From Cupriavidus plantarum (lineage in GTDB: Bacteria; Pseudomonadota; Gammaproteobacteria; Burkholderiales; Burkholderiaceae), in the NCBI RefSeq assembly GCF_905397285.1, contig NZ_CAJPUX010000013.1, positions 1 to 64,000 on the forward strand: a stretch of DNA of 64,000 nt, given 5' to 3'. Positions 34,360-44,800 of the stretch are shown in pieces. The first letter of the stretch is position 1; each line of letters begins with the position of its first letter. The notes beneath the pieces are model-generated. The model was not told where the DNA came from. It was given only the letters and a program-made list of their open reading frames with translations, and made no database searches. The translations under genes were made by a program, and so were the position numbers.

Positions 34360-34975
34360 CGCCATCGCCACCATCGCCATCGTCCGGAAAGCACGCCCGG
34401 CCATGCGTGGCGTCGCGCAGCGTGTCAATCGCTTCCGCACGCATCGCCGCCGGCAGCTTGATCTCGAGCCGGGCCAACGCGCCATACGCGGTATCCGCGA
34501 GCGAGCAGCCCTGCGCAGCCGACTGTTCGAGCCACCGGCGCACGCGCGGCTCGTCGGCATAGTCGACCTCGATGACCAGGGTCGCATACGCGATGCGCTC
34601 GATCCGCTCGGCCTGCTTGAGCGCGCCCGCAATCGCATCGGTATAGGCGCGCACGAGCCCGCCCGCGCCGAGCTTCACGCCACCGTAGTAGCGCACCACG
34701 GTCGCCAGCACGCCGTCGAGGTCATGGTGCCGCAGCACTTCGAGAATCGGCCGTCCCGCCGTGCCGGACGGCTCGCCATCGTCGGACATGCCCGACTGCC
34801 CGCCTGCCAGCAGCGCCCAGCAGACATGCGTCGCGGTGGGATGCAACGCGCGTAGCCGCTCGATCTCGGCCATGGCGGCATCGCGATCGGCGACGGGAAC
34901 GGCCTGGGCAATGAAGCGGCTCTTGCGGATGTCGATTTCCGCGTGGACCGGGGAGGCAAGCGTATAGGTGGGCAA
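34352..34975 (-). CDS. IMPACT/YigZ family protein
   Basis: Signature GEPSGTAGRPILEVLRHHDL and VVRYYGGVKLGAGGLVRAY define the family. The frame is open to 35086 with an ATG, but the sequence upstream of TTG 34975 is repetitive (three near-copies of ggcaagact on the plus strand) and not family-like, so the TTG giving LPTYTLASPVHAE is preferred; the exact start is uncertain. Members are linked to ribosome or translation control, with limited direct evidence. Coupled with the ferredoxin. Confidence 0.85.
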   Translation of the reverse strand: MPTYTLASPVHAEIDIRKSRFIAQAVPVADRDAAMAEIERLRALHPTATHVCWALLAGGQSGMSDDGEPSGTAGRPILEVLRHHDLDGVLATVVRYYGGVKLGAGGLVRAYTDAIAGALKQAERIERIAYATLVIEVDYADEPRVRRWLEQSAAQGCSLADTAYGALARLEIKLPAAMRAEAIDTLRDATHGRACFPDDGDGGDGDV

Positions 34976-35136
34976 GACTGGGTGGGCAAGACTAGGTTGG
35001 CAAGACAGCACGGAGAAACCGGTGTGAAGCCTGCAGTGTAACGTCGTCAAAGGCGGCCGTGCGAGGCGGCCGCGGAGCGGCGACACGGATGGCGCAGTAT
35101 CCTTGCGGCACCGACTACCGTGGGAAGAGGGCAGAC

Positions 35137-35913
35137 ATGGATATCCAGATGAACGGTCGCACGGCGATCGTGACCGGCGCGAGCAAGGGCCTCGGCCTGG
35201 CCGTGGCCACGCAGTTCAGCGCATGCGGCGCGGAGGTCGTCATCGCCGCACGCGGCGCGGAGGCGCTCGAGGCCGCGCGGCGCACGCTCGCGGAGACCCA
35301 CGGCGCGAAGATCGCCGCGGTGCAATGCGACGTGTCCACCGCCGATGGCGTGCGGCAGCTTTACGACGGTGCAATGCAGGCATTCGGCAAGGTCGACATC
35401 ATCGTCAACAACGCCGGCGTATCGCGCGCGAGCCCGTTCGAGGCCACCACCGACGAAGAATGGCAGGCCGACCTCGACCTCAAGCTGTTCGCAGCGATCC
35501 GGCTTACCCGGCTCGTGTGGCCGCAGATGAAGGAAAGGCGCTGGGGCCGCATCATCAACGTGCTGAACACCGGCGCGAAGGCGCCAGGTCTGAACTCGTT
35601 GCCGACCACCGCATCGCGCGCGGCGGGTATGGCGCTGACCAAGGCGCTGTCGAAAGAGGGCGCACCCTTCGGTGTGCTCGTCAACGCCTTGCTCGTCGGC
35701 CGCATCGAAAGCGACCAGTGGGCGCGGAAGGCGGAGAAGACCGGTGTAAATCTCGACGCGGTGCTCGCGGAGATGGGCGCCGATATTCCCGCGGGACGCG
35801 TGGGGCGCGCGGACGAGTTCGCGTCGATCGCCTGCTTCCTCGCGTCGGACCTCGCGTCGTATATCGCGGGGACAGCGATCAACGTGGACGGGGGCGCGTC
35901 GCCGGTTGTTTAG
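35137..35913 (+). CDS. SDR-family protein with altered catalytic motif
   Basis: A 258-residue Rossmann protein: TGASKGLGLAVATQF near the N-terminus, NNAGVSRA, and the C-terminal GRADEFASIACFLASDLASY and INVDGGASPVV. Where classical SDRs have YxxxK this one reads T-T-A-S-R (Thr157, Arg161), so both the catalytic Tyr and Lys are replaced. The nucleotide-binding part looks intact. It may be a binding protein or a non-classical reductase. Start chosen at ATG 35137, where the SDR fold begins. Confidence 0.85.
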   Translation: MDIQMNGRTAIVTGASKGLGLAVATQFSACGAEVVIAARGAEALEAARRTLAETHGAKIAAVQCDVSTADGVRQLYDGAMQAFGKVDIIVNNAGVSRASPFEATTDEEWQADLDLKLFAAIRLTRLVWPQMKERRWGRIINVLNTGAKAPGLNSLPTTASRAAGMALTKALSKEGAPFGVLVNALLVGRIESDQWARKAEKTGVNLDAVLAEMGADIPAGRVGRADEFASIACFLASDLASYIAGTAINVDGGASPVV

Positions 35914-36040
35914 CGATTTGTCGGGAAAGAACGTTGCGGACGCAAGTCGGCAAAGGGAGGGTGACCTCAGCAGGCGCGGATTTTGTTACGCTTGCGATCT
36001 GGTGCCGGACCGGTGCCCGAATCCCCCACACTTTCTTCCC

Positions 36041-36652
36041 ATGACCGCTCAGAATCTGGACGCCCGTCGCATGGCGCCCGCCACCGAACGCAACCGCGAA
36101 CCGATTCTCGCCGTGCTGCGCGAGGTGTTGCCCGCCACCGGCACCGTGCTCGAGATCGCAAGCGGAACCGGGCAGCATGCCGTGCACTTTGCCGGGGCAT
36201 TGCAGGGCCTGGACTGGCAGCCGAGCGATCCCGATGCCACCTCCCGCGACTCGATCGCCGCCTGGATCGCGCATGCGGGGTTGTCCAACGTGCGCGCGCC
36301 GCTCGCGCTCGACGTGCATCGCGAGCCATGGGGCATCGAGCGCGCGGATGCGATCGTCTGCATCAACATGATCCATATCTCGCCATGGACCGCGACGGAG
36401 GCGCTCTTCGCGGGCGCCGGCCGCGTGCTCGACAGCGGCGGCGTGCTGTTCCTCTATGGCCCTTACCGCCGCAACGGCGCGCATACGGCGCCGACCAATG
36501 CCGCATTCGACGAGCAGCTGCGCGCGGCGAATGCGACGTGGGGCGTGCGCGACATGGAGACCGTCATCGAGCTCGGCGCGGCGCACGGGCTGACGTGCGA
36601 GGCGCAGTTGCCGATGCCGGCCAACAACTTCAGTCTGGTGTTCCGGCGCTGA
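36041..36652 (+). CDS. DUF938 class I SAM-dependent methyltransferase
   Basis: A 203-residue protein with the opening APATERNREPILAVLREVLP, the SAM motif LEIASGTGQHAVHFA and INMIHISPW, all characteristic of DUF938. The ATG at 36041 fits the family start; an open frame from 35906 is ignored. The substrate is unknown. Confidence 0.88.
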   Translation: MTAQNLDARRMAPATERNREPILAVLREVLPATGTVLEIASGTGQHAVHFAGALQGLDWQPSDPDATSRDSIAAWIAHAGLSNVRAPLALDVHREPWGIERADAIVCINMIHISPWTATEALFAGAGRVLDSGGVLFLYGPYRRNGAHTAPTNAAFDEQLRAANATWGVRDMETVIELGAAHGLTCEAQLPMPANNFSLVFRR

Positions 36653-36741
36653 TCGCCATGCCTGGGGACGGGCAGGCTATTGCGTAGCCTTACCGACCCT
36701 TCCGCAATCGCAAGTTCACAGCGGCGGGGTTTGGCGGGAAG

Positions 36742-38031
36742 ATGGGCGGCATCGAACAGCCGCTCATTCCCGCCGCCATGTCGCAAGCCGCAAGTCAAGC
36801 TCAGTCCCCTCAGTCCGCTCAGTCCCCTCAGTCCCCTCAGGCCGCTCAGTCCTCCCGGCCCGCCCGGCCCCTGGAGTGCATCACGGTCGTCTCCCTCGAG
36901 CAGGCCATCGCCGCACCCTTCTGCACGCGCCAGCTGGCGGACCTCGGTGCCCGGGTGATCAAGATCGAGCGGCCGGGCCCGGGCGACTTCGCGCGCGCCT
37001 ACGACTCGCGCGTGCGCGGGCTGTCGTCGCACTTCGTCTGGACCAACCGCTCCAAAGAGAGCCTGTCGCTCGACGTCAAGTCCCCCGAGGCCGCGCCGCT
37101 GCTGGAGGCGTTGCTGGCCAAGACGGACGTGCTCGTCCAGAACCTCGCCCCCGGCGCGTCCGCCCGCCTCGGGCTCGACTTCGAAACGCTTTCCGAGCGG
37201 TATCCACGCCTGATCGTCTGTGATATCTCCGGTTACGGCGGCGATGGCCCCTATCGCGACAAGAAGGCCTACGACCTGCTCGTGCAGAGCGAATCCGGCT
37301 TCGTGTCGGTGACGGGCACGCCGGAGGAGGGCGTCAAGGCAGGCGCGTCGGTGGCCGATATCGCCGCCGGCATGTATGCATACAGCAATATCCTCGCCGC
37401 GCTGATCGAGCGCGGGCAGACGGGGCGCGGCAAGCGCATCGACGTATCGATGCTCGAATCGATGGTCGAGTGGATGAGCTTCCCGATGTACTACGCGTTC
37501 GAAGGCGCGGCACCGCCGCCGCGCGCGGGTGCGGCGCACGCCACGATCTATCCCTACGGCCCGTTCCCGACCGGCGACGGCAAGACCGTGATGCTTGGCC
37601 TGCAGAACGAGCGCGAATGGGCGGTTTTCTGCGACGCCGTGCTCGGCGAGCCCGCGCTGGCGACGCATCCGGACTTCTCGAGCAATTCGCTGCGCAGCGC
37701 CAACCGCGCCCCGTTGCGCGCCCATATCGTCGAGGCGTTCTCGCGGCTCACCGCGGAGCAGGTCGTCGAACGGCTGGAAAGCGCGAAGATCGCCAACGCC
37801 AACGTCAATACGATGGCGGACGTCTGGCAGCATCCGCAGCTCGCCGCGCGGGACCGCTGGCGCACGATCGACTCGCCCGTCGGCCCGATACCGGCGCTGC
37901 TGCCGCCTGGTCAGACCGACGCCTGCATGAACCCCGTACCGGCGGTCGGCCAGCATACCGATGCCATCCTTGCTGAACTGGGCTATTCGCAAGAGGCCAT
38001 TGCCCGCCTGCACGACGGCGAGGTGGTCTGA
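36742..38031 (+). CDS. CaiB/BaiF family (class III) CoA-transferase
   Basis: A 429-residue protein that moves CoA between carboxylic acids. Motifs: LEQAIAAPFCTRQLADLGAR, RVIKIERPGPGDFAR, and the catalytic Asp near residue 178 in KAYDLLVQSESG. The first 40 residues hold a Ser-Pro-Gln repeat not usual in the family; an alternative ATG is at 36778. The next gene, a CoA lyase, begins 1 base after its stop, so the two likely act in sequence (CoA activation of a hydroxy or unsaturated diacid, then cleavage). Confidence 0.92.
   Translation: MGGIEQPLIPAAMSQAASQAQSPQSAQSPQSPQAAQSSRPARPLECITVVSLEQAIAAPFCTRQLADLGARVIKIERPGPGDFARAYDSRVRGLSSHFVWTNRSKESLSLDVKSPEAAPLLEALLAKTDVLVQNLAPGASARLGLDFETLSERYPRLIVCDISGYGGDGPYRDKKAYDLLVQSESGFVSVTGTPEEGVKAGASVADIAAGMYAYSNILAALIERGQTGRGKRIDVSMLESMVEWMSFPMYYAFEGAAPPPRAGAAHATIYPYGPFPTGDGKTVMLGLQNEREWAVFCDAVLGEPALATHPDFSSNSLRSANRAPLRAHIVEAFSRLTAEQVVERLESAKIANANVNTMADVWQHPQLAARDRWRTIDSPVGPIPALLPPGQTDACMNPVPAVGQHTDAILAELGYSQEAIARLHDGEVV
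36800..36855 (+). repeat. Tandem repeat encoding Ser-Pro-Gln
   Basis: About six units of the type cagtcccctcagtccgct with 9-base periodicity, near the 5' end of the CoA-transferase gene, encode a QSPQSAQSPQSPQ stretch. The unit keeps the frame. Confidence 0.8.
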
Positions 38032-38032
38032 G

Positions 38033-38860
38033 ATGGCCGCCCGCAACCACCCGCGCAGCTATCTATTTGTCCCCGCCTCGCGCCCGGACCGCATCGGCAA
38101 GGCGATTGCGGCGGGCCCGGACGCCGTGATCGTCGATCTCGAAGACGCGGTGGCGCCGGACGACAAGGATGCGGCCCGTGCCGCGCTCGCCCCGGCATGG
38201 GCAGACCTCCGTCCTCAGGCTGACGCCGCCGGCGTGGCGTTGCTGGTCCGTGTGAACGGCGCGGATACGGCTTGGTTCGAAGCGGATCTCACCACTTGCC
38301 GGCAGATGGGCGTGTCCGCAGTGGTGCTGCCCAAGGCGGATCCCCCGGCATTGCGCGCCATGCGGTCGCTCTTGCCCGATACCGCTTGCCTGGCGTTACT
38401 GGAATCGGCAGCCGGATTTGACGACCTGCGTGCCGTGGCCCGGGCGCCCGGCGTCGAGCGTCTGTTGTTCGGCAGCATCGACCTCATGGCCGACCTCGAC
38501 GTGGCGGACGATGGCGCGCCGCTCGATTATTTCCGCAGCGCGATCGTCGCCGCCTCCCGTGCGGCGGGCCTTCCGGCGCCCGTGGATGGCGTCTGCACCG
38601 CCATCGGCGATGCCGAGGCGCTTGCCGCGGACACCGCGCGGGGCCGCCGATTCGGCTTCGGCGCCAAACTGCTGATCCACCCGAATCAGGTGTCCGGCGT
38701 TCACGCGGCGCTGGCGCCGTCGGCAAACGCCCTCGCCTGGGCGCGGCGCGTGGTCGATCAGGCCGCTGCCGCCAAGGGCGCGGCCATCGCGGTGGACGGC
38801 AAGATGGTCGACAAACCGGTACTGGACCGCGCGCTGCGGATCCTCGCCGCCGCGCAATAA
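38033..38860 (+). CDS. HpcH/HpaI-CitE family CoA ester lyase
   Basis: A 275-residue TIM-barrel lyase: SYLFVPASRPDRIGKAIA, DAVIVDLEDAVAPDDKDAAR, LPKADPPALR, LLESAAGFDDL and GAKLLIHPNQV are all family signatures (citrate lyase beta, malyl- or citramalyl-CoA lyase). It starts 1 base after the CoA-transferase stop. The pair resembles itaconate/citramalate-type degradation modules, but no hydratase gene is adjacent, so the substrate is open. Confidence 0.92.
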   Translation: MAARNHPRSYLFVPASRPDRIGKAIAAGPDAVIVDLEDAVAPDDKDAARAALAPAWADLRPQADAAGVALLVRVNGADTAWFEADLTTCRQMGVSAVVLPKADPPALRAMRSLLPDTACLALLESAAGFDDLRAVARAPGVERLLFGSIDLMADLDVADDGAPLDYFRSAIVAASRAAGLPAPVDGVCTAIGDAEALAADTARGRRFGFGAKLLIHPNQVSGVHAALAPSANALAWARRVVDQAAAAKGAAIAVDGKMVDKPVLDRALRILAAAQ

Positions 38861-39226
38861 ATGCGCGCCACGCCACCTACCGGCGTGTCGAAATGACGTC
38901 AAAACGGCGTGTGGTTCATCACCCGCGCGCAATAACCGCGCAGGCGCAAACGCGGCGCTGAGAATCGCCGAATAATGCCATTCGGGTTTTCCTTTATACG
39001 GGGTTAGCCCGATTTCTTGCGTTTTGGCGGACAGATGAAAGGCGTTTGTAATGCGAGTCGGTTTGAATGACGCTCGAGAGATCGTGCGCAGTCATCAACA
39101 AAACCATATTGCACTGCGGTTATCCGGGATAAAGGGCGTCTAAAAAGAAAATTGCCATTCCGGTGCACCGTTCGGCTGGCACGGTCGTTTACCTCTGACC
39201 GTTTGTCGACTCGAGCCGAACTGATC
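38861..39226. other. Intergenic region before the metal efflux operon
   Basis: No gene is evident. The stretch carries the promoter of the following RND operon; AT-richer patches near 38975-39000 and 39100-39150 could hold promoter elements, but no operator palindrome stands out. No metal-responsive regulator gene is nearby. Confidence 0.5.
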
Positions 39227-40591
39227 GTGCATTTTCCTGTTTCCCGTGCTGCCGTGGCGATGCTGCTGGCCCTGGCGGCCACTGGCGGGCGTGCTGCCAG
39301 CCAGTCCCTGCCGCCCGACGGCCCCTGCGTGCCGCCACCCGCCAAGGCCGCGCTGACGCTGTCGCAGGCGCGCCTTGACGCCGAACGTTGCAATCGAGAC
39401 ATCATTTCCGCGCGCCGCGGCGAAGAGGCCAGCCAGGCCGATATCCAGATCGCGTCGCAGCGTCCCAACCCGGTGCTCAGCGTCGGCGTTGCCAATATCA
39501 ACCAGACCTATGGCATCGGCTCGGGCAATCTCCGCAGCAAGACCGTCGATTCCACGTTCCGCGTCGATCAGGTCATCGAGACCGCCAACAAGGGCAATCT
39601 GCGCGTAGATGCCGCGCGCAAGTCCAGCGCCGCCGCCGGTGAACAGGTGCAGGCCGTCATCGCGCAGCAGCTGGGTGCGGTCGATCAGGCATGGTACGAG
39701 GCCGTCGTCAGCCAGGAGCGCGTGGAGGTCCTGACCGAGATGGTCGGCCTGTACGGCCGCACGCAGCAGGCCAACGAAGCGCGCCTCAAGGCCGGCGACG
39801 TGTCGCGTTCGGATGTGACCAAGCTCCAGCTGGACACCCTCCGCGCCCAGAACGATCTGCGCGCGGCGCAGGCCGACCATGCGCGCGACAAGGCCGCGCT
39901 GGCCGCCACGATCGGCGTGCCGGGCACGCTGGCGGACAACCGCCTGATTCCAGACTGGCCGTCGCTCGATACGCCGGTGCCGCCCGTCGATCCCGACACG
40001 CTGCAGCGCCGCCCCGACGTGACAGCGGCCGAGGCGCGCCTTGCGGCCGCCGCCGCCAGCCGCGACGTGGCGCGCGCGGGCCGCGTACCCGATGTGACCG
40101 TCGGCGCGCAGTACGAGCACTATCCGCTGTCCGAGACAAACACGACAGGCAGCGGCAACAGCTGGGGCGTGTTCGTGTCGATCCCGCTGTTCGTGCGGCA
40201 CAGCTACGGCGGCGAAGCGCGGCGTGCCGAGGTCGATTACTACGCGGCGCTCGACGATCGCAACCGCATCCTGCTGGCGGCGCAGAACGACATCGAGCGT
40301 CTGCGCTCGCAACTGGAGTCGGCGCGCCTGTCGCTGAAGCAGATGCGCGAGTCCGTGCTGCCCGCTGCGGAGAGCGTGGCCAACAGCGCCGAGTTCGCCT
40401 ACGGCAAGGGCGCGTCGGGCGTGCTCGACCTGCTGGACTCGCGTCGCGCGCTGCGCCAGACGCGGCTGGACGCCGTCGAGGCGCAGGGCGATTACGCCAA
40501 GGCGCTGGCCGCCTACCGCACGGCCCTGCAGGCCACCAATACCGATATCAACAAGCTTCCCCAGGTCCGCACCGATGCGTCGCGTCAATAA
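39227..40591 (+). CDS. TolC-family outer-membrane protein of an RND efflux system (CzcC-like)
   Basis: A 454-residue outer-membrane factor from GTG 39227, which gives a signal peptide (FPVSRAAVAMLLALAATGGRA); the frame is open to an ATG at 39152. Two TolC repeats are visible (LTLSQARLDAERCNRDI and RPDVTAAEARLAAAAASRDV, with VSIPLFVRHSYGGEARRAEV). No lipobox cysteine. First gene of a three-gene operon with the adaptor, overlapping it by 17 bases. Exports metal cations with its partners. Confidence 0.9.
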   Translation: MHFPVSRAAVAMLLALAATGGRAASQSLPPDGPCVPPPAKAALTLSQARLDAERCNRDIISARRGEEASQADIQIASQRPNPVLSVGVANINQTYGIGSGNLRSKTVDSTFRVDQVIETANKGNLRVDAARKSSAAAGEQVQAVIAQQLGAVDQAWYEAVVSQERVEVLTEMVGLYGRTQQANEARLKAGDVSRSDVTKLQLDTLRAQNDLRAAQADHARDKAALAATIGVPGTLADNRLIPDWPSLDTPVPPVDPDTLQRRPDVTAAEARLAAAAASRDVARAGRVPDVTVGAQYEHYPLSETNTTGSGNSWGVFVSIPLFVRHSYGGEARRAEVDYYAALDDRNRILLAAQNDIERLRSQLESARLSLKQMRESVLPAAESVANSAEFAYGKGASGVLDLLDSRRALRQTRLDAVEAQGDYAKALAAYRTALQATNTDINKLPQVRTDASRQ

Positions 40592-41792
40592 CAGCATGCA
40601 GAGATTTACCGAGATGTCCGTCCTGTCCCGCACCGGTATGGCCCGGCTCGCCGCCGTCTCGCTGTGCGCGCTCGCGCTCGTGGCGTGCGGCAAGAAGGCC
40701 GTGGAAGAAAACGACGACGATCCGAAGGTCGTCGGCCAGGTCATCACGTTCCCGGAAAGCGTCCGTTCGCTGCCGGGTATCGCCAGCCAGCCCGTCAAGC
40801 TGGGCGGCGAGCGCATGCTGAGCATGCCGGGCCGTCTGGTATGGGACGAGGACAAGACCGTGCGCATCAGCTCGCCGTTCGCGGGCCGCGTGACCGAGAT
40901 CCTCGTCCAGCCCGGCACGTCCGTGAAGATGAACCAGCCGCTCGCGATGCTGACTTCGCCGGACTTCGGCCTCGCGCAGGCCGATGCACGCAAGGCCGCC
41001 GCGGATAGCGCCTATGCGCAAAAGTCGCTCACGCGTCAGCGCGAGCTCTACGATGCGGGCGTGATCGCGCAGAAGGATTTCGAGCAGGCGCAGGCCGACA
41101 GTGCCCGTGCGATGGCGGACCTCCAGCGCACGCAGGCCGCGCTGCGCATGTACGGCACCGCCAACGACAACGTCAATCAACGGTTCTCGCTGCGCAGCCC
41201 GATCGATGGCCTCGTGGTCGAGCGCAACATCAATCCGGGTCAGGAACTGCGTCCCGACCAGCCGCCCGCATCGCCGCTGTTCCTTATCACCGATCCCAGC
41301 ACGCTGTGGGCGCAGCTCGATGCCACGGAAGCGGACCTCGCGCTGTTCAAGCCGGGCGTGACCGTCAAGCTGACCAGCGCCGCGTATCCGGGCGAGACGT
41401 TCCCGGGCACCGTGGTCAAGGTGGCCGACTACGTCGACCCGGCGTCGCGTAGCGTCAAGGTGCGGCTCGTCGTGCCGAATGCCGACCGCCGACTCAAGGC
41501 CGAAATGTTCGTGACGGCCCGCCTGCAAGCCGCGTCGTTCAAGGGCATCGCGGTGCCGGCGAAGGCCGTTTTCCTGGCCGACAACAAGAACTACGTGTTC
41601 GTGCGTCCGTCGCAGAACGTGTTCGAGCGCCGCCAGGTGACGCTCGGCGTGTCGCTGCCCGGTACGACCGAAGTGCTCGAGGGGCTCAAGGATGGCGAAG
41701 TCGTCGTGACCGACGGCAACCTGTACCTGCAGGACATCCTGCGCGATGCCACCGCCGTCAACAGCGTGCGCGCCGCCGCCGCCAAGCAGTAA
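40575..41792 (+). CDS. RND efflux periplasmic adaptor (CzcB-like lipoprotein)
   Basis: A 405-residue membrane-fusion protein. The lipobox ALVAC puts the lipidated Cys at about residue 38 (alternative ATGs lie at 40596 and 40614). The lipoyl/barrel-sandwich halves are seen in VRISSPFAGRVTEILVQPGT and LRSPIDGLVVERNINPGQEL with a helical hairpin between. It bridges CzcA and the outer-membrane factor. No His-rich N-terminal metal domain is present. Confidence 0.9.
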   Translation: MRRVNNSMQRFTEMSVLSRTGMARLAAVSLCALALVACGKKAVEENDDDPKVVGQVITFPESVRSLPGIASQPVKLGGERMLSMPGRLVWDEDKTVRISSPFAGRVTEILVQPGTSVKMNQPLAMLTSPDFGLAQADARKAAADSAYAQKSLTRQRELYDAGVIAQKDFEQAQADSARAMADLQRTQAALRMYGTANDNVNQRFSLRSPIDGLVVERNINPGQELRPDQPPASPLFLITDPSTLWAQLDATEADLALFKPGVTVKLTSAAYPGETFPGTVVKVADYVDPASRSVKVRLVVPNADRRLKAEMFVTARLQAASFKGIAVPAKAVFLADNKNYVFVRPSQNVFERRQVTLGVSLPGTTEVLEGLKDGEVVVTDGNLYLQDILRDATAVNSVRAAAAKQ

Positions 41793-41807
41793 AAGGACCG
41801 CGGCCAC

Positions 41808-44800
41808 ATGATCTCGCGCATCGTCAGTTTTGCGCTTCACCAGAAGCTGTTCGTCTGGCTGGGGCTGCTCATTTTCATCGCCGGCGGTCTCGCCGCCTTC
41901 AAGAACCTGCCAATCGAGGCGTTCCCGGACGTCTCGGACATTCAGGTCAACGTCATCACGTTGTACCCGGGCCGCGCGGCCGAGGAAGTGGAGCGCCAGG
42001 TCACGATTCCGATCGAGACCGCGCTCGCCGGCACGCCGAATTCCGTGCGCGTGTTCTCGCACACGCAGTTCGGCCTGTCGTTCATGATGGTGACCTTCAA
42101 CGACAAGGCCACCGACGTGACCGCGCGCCAGCAGATCCTCGAGCGCCTGCGCGGCGTCGACCTGCCGGATGGCGTAAGCCCCGAGCTCGCGCCGCTGTCG
42201 ACGGCCATCGGTGAAATCTATCGTTTCCGCCTGACCGGGAAGGGCTACTCCGCGCAGGAGCTACGCACGCTACAGGACTGGGTGGTCGAGAAGAACCTGC
42301 GCCAGGTCCCCGGCGTTGCGGACCTCGTGACCATCGGCGGCACCATCAAGCAGTACGAGGTCAACCCGAACCTCGCGCGCATGCGCGATGCCAAGATCTC
42401 GCTGTCGCAGCTGTTCACCGCGCTGCAACGCGCGAACTCGAACGCGGGCGGCGGCTCGGTCAGCCATGGCCGTCAGCAGTACCTGCTGCGTTCGCTCGGC
42501 AGCTACCGCACGTCGGCCGATATCGCCAACACCGTAGTGGCGGAAAACAACGGCACGCCGATCCTCGTCAAGGACATCGCCGAGGTGAAGATCGGCGCCG
42601 CGCCGCCGCAGGGCCTGATGGGCCAGGACAACGAAGACGACATCGTGTCGGGCATCGTGGTCATGCGGAAGGGCGAGAACCCGTCCATCGTGCTCGAGTC
42701 CCTGAAGCAGAAGATCGAAATGCTCAACGGCTCGATCCTGCCGAAGGGCGTCAAGATCGTCCCGTACTACGACCGCTCGACGCTGATCGACAAGACGCTG
42801 CACACCGTGTTCGGCAACCTCGTCGAGGGCGCGCTGCTGGTGATGGCGGTGTTGTACCTGTTCCTCGCCAACGTGCGCGCGGCGGCCATCGTCGCGCTCG
42901 TGATTCCGCTGGCGCTGCTGTCGACGTTCCTCGGCCTGACATGGGTGGGCATTCCGGCCAACCTGCTGTCGCTCGGCGCGATGGACTTCGGGATCATCGT
43001 CGACGGCGCGGTGATCGTCGTCGAGAACATCTTCAAGCGGCTGGGCGAGCTCAAGGAACAGCAGATCAAGGACAAGAAGGCGCGGCTATACGCGATTCTT
43101 CAGGCCACCACGGAAGTGGGCCGGCCGACCGTGTTCTCGATGGTGATCATCATCGCGGCGCACATCCCGATCTTTACGCTGCAGCGTCACGAGGGCAAGA
43201 TTTTCGCGCCGATGGCGTACACGGTGACGGGCGCGCTGATCGGTTCGCTGATCCTCTCGCTGACGGTAGTGCCGCTGCTTTGTCATCTGCTGCTCACCAA
43301 GAACATCTCGCACGAAGACAACTTCATCGTGCGCCACAGCAAGCGGCTGTACGAGCCGATCCTGACGTGGGCGCTCGGCCACAAGAAGGCCGTGGTCGGC
43401 GTGTCGCTCGGTCTGCTCGTCGCGACCGTCGGCGTGGGCAAGTTCCTCGGCAGCGAATTCCTGCCCGAACTCGACGAAGGCTCGATGTGGGTCAGCTTCG
43501 ACCTGCCCGCGTCGGTGTCGATCGACGAGGCGCGGGAACAGGCGCATATCCTGCGCGACGTCATCCGCAAGACGCCCGAGGTCAACACCACGATCTCCAA
43601 GGTGGGCCGGCCCGATGACGGTACCGATCCGAAGCTGATCAACACGGTGGAAATCCTCGTCGACCTGAAGGGCGACAAGCAGTGGCGCGCGGGATACGAC
43701 AAGCGCAAGATCATTACCGAGATCGACCGCAATCTGCGCGCGCTGCCCGGTATCGAGCCGAATTTCTCGCAGCCGGTGCGTGACAACATCCTCGAGAGCA
43801 TCTCGCAGATCAAGGGCCAGATCGTCATCAAGGTGCAGAGCGACAGCCTCGAGCACAACAAGCAGGTGGCCGACCAGATTCTGGCCAACGTGCAGACGGT
43901 CAAGGGCGTGATGCGCGCGTTCATCGACCGCGATGGCGAACTGCCCCAGTACGTGCTGGACTTCGATCGTGCGCAGGCGGCGCGCTACGGCATCAATGTG
44001 GCCGACGTGCAGGACCTGATGGAAACCGCACTGGCGGGCAAGGCCGCGACCGAGCTCTGGGAGGGCGAGCGCCACTTCAGCGTGGCCGTGCGCCTCAAGC
44101 CGAACGAGCGCGAGCTGCCCAACCTGCCGAACATCTTCATGCAGACGGCCGATGGCGCGCAGGTTCCGCTGTCACAACTTGTGACGTTCCGCGCAGCGTC
44201 GGGCGCGATGAACATCAGCCGCGAGAACGGGCAGCGCACGACGTCGATCGGCATCTTCATCCGCGACCGCGACATGGGCAGCGTGGTGAAGGACATGCAG
44301 GCGCTGGTCAAGAAGAACGTGAAGACCGACGACGTGAAGATCGGCTGGTCGGGCGAGTTCGAGAACCAGGAGCGCGCGATGGCCCGACTGTCGATTGTCG
44401 TGCCGCTGTCGGTGCTTCTGATCTTCCTGCTGCTGTTCAACGCGTTCAAGTCGTTCAAGAGCGCCACGCTGATCATCTCGAACATCCCGTTCGCGCTGAT
44501 TGGCGGCGTCTTCGCGCTGTTCATCACCGGCATTCCGCTGTCGGTGTCGGCGGCGATCGGCTTCATCGCGCTGTTCGGTCAGGCGGTGCTCAACGGCGTG
44601 GTGATGGTGACGTACTTCAACCAGCTGCGCGACGAGGGCATGCCGCTGCGCCAGGCTGTCCTCACGGGCTCCATGGACCGTCTGCGCACCGTGCTGATGA
44701 CGGCGCTGCTGGCGATGCTGGGCCTGTTCCCGATGGCCATCTCCCGCGCCATCGGCTCGGAGACGCAGCGCCCGCTAGCCATCGTGATCATCGGTGGCCT

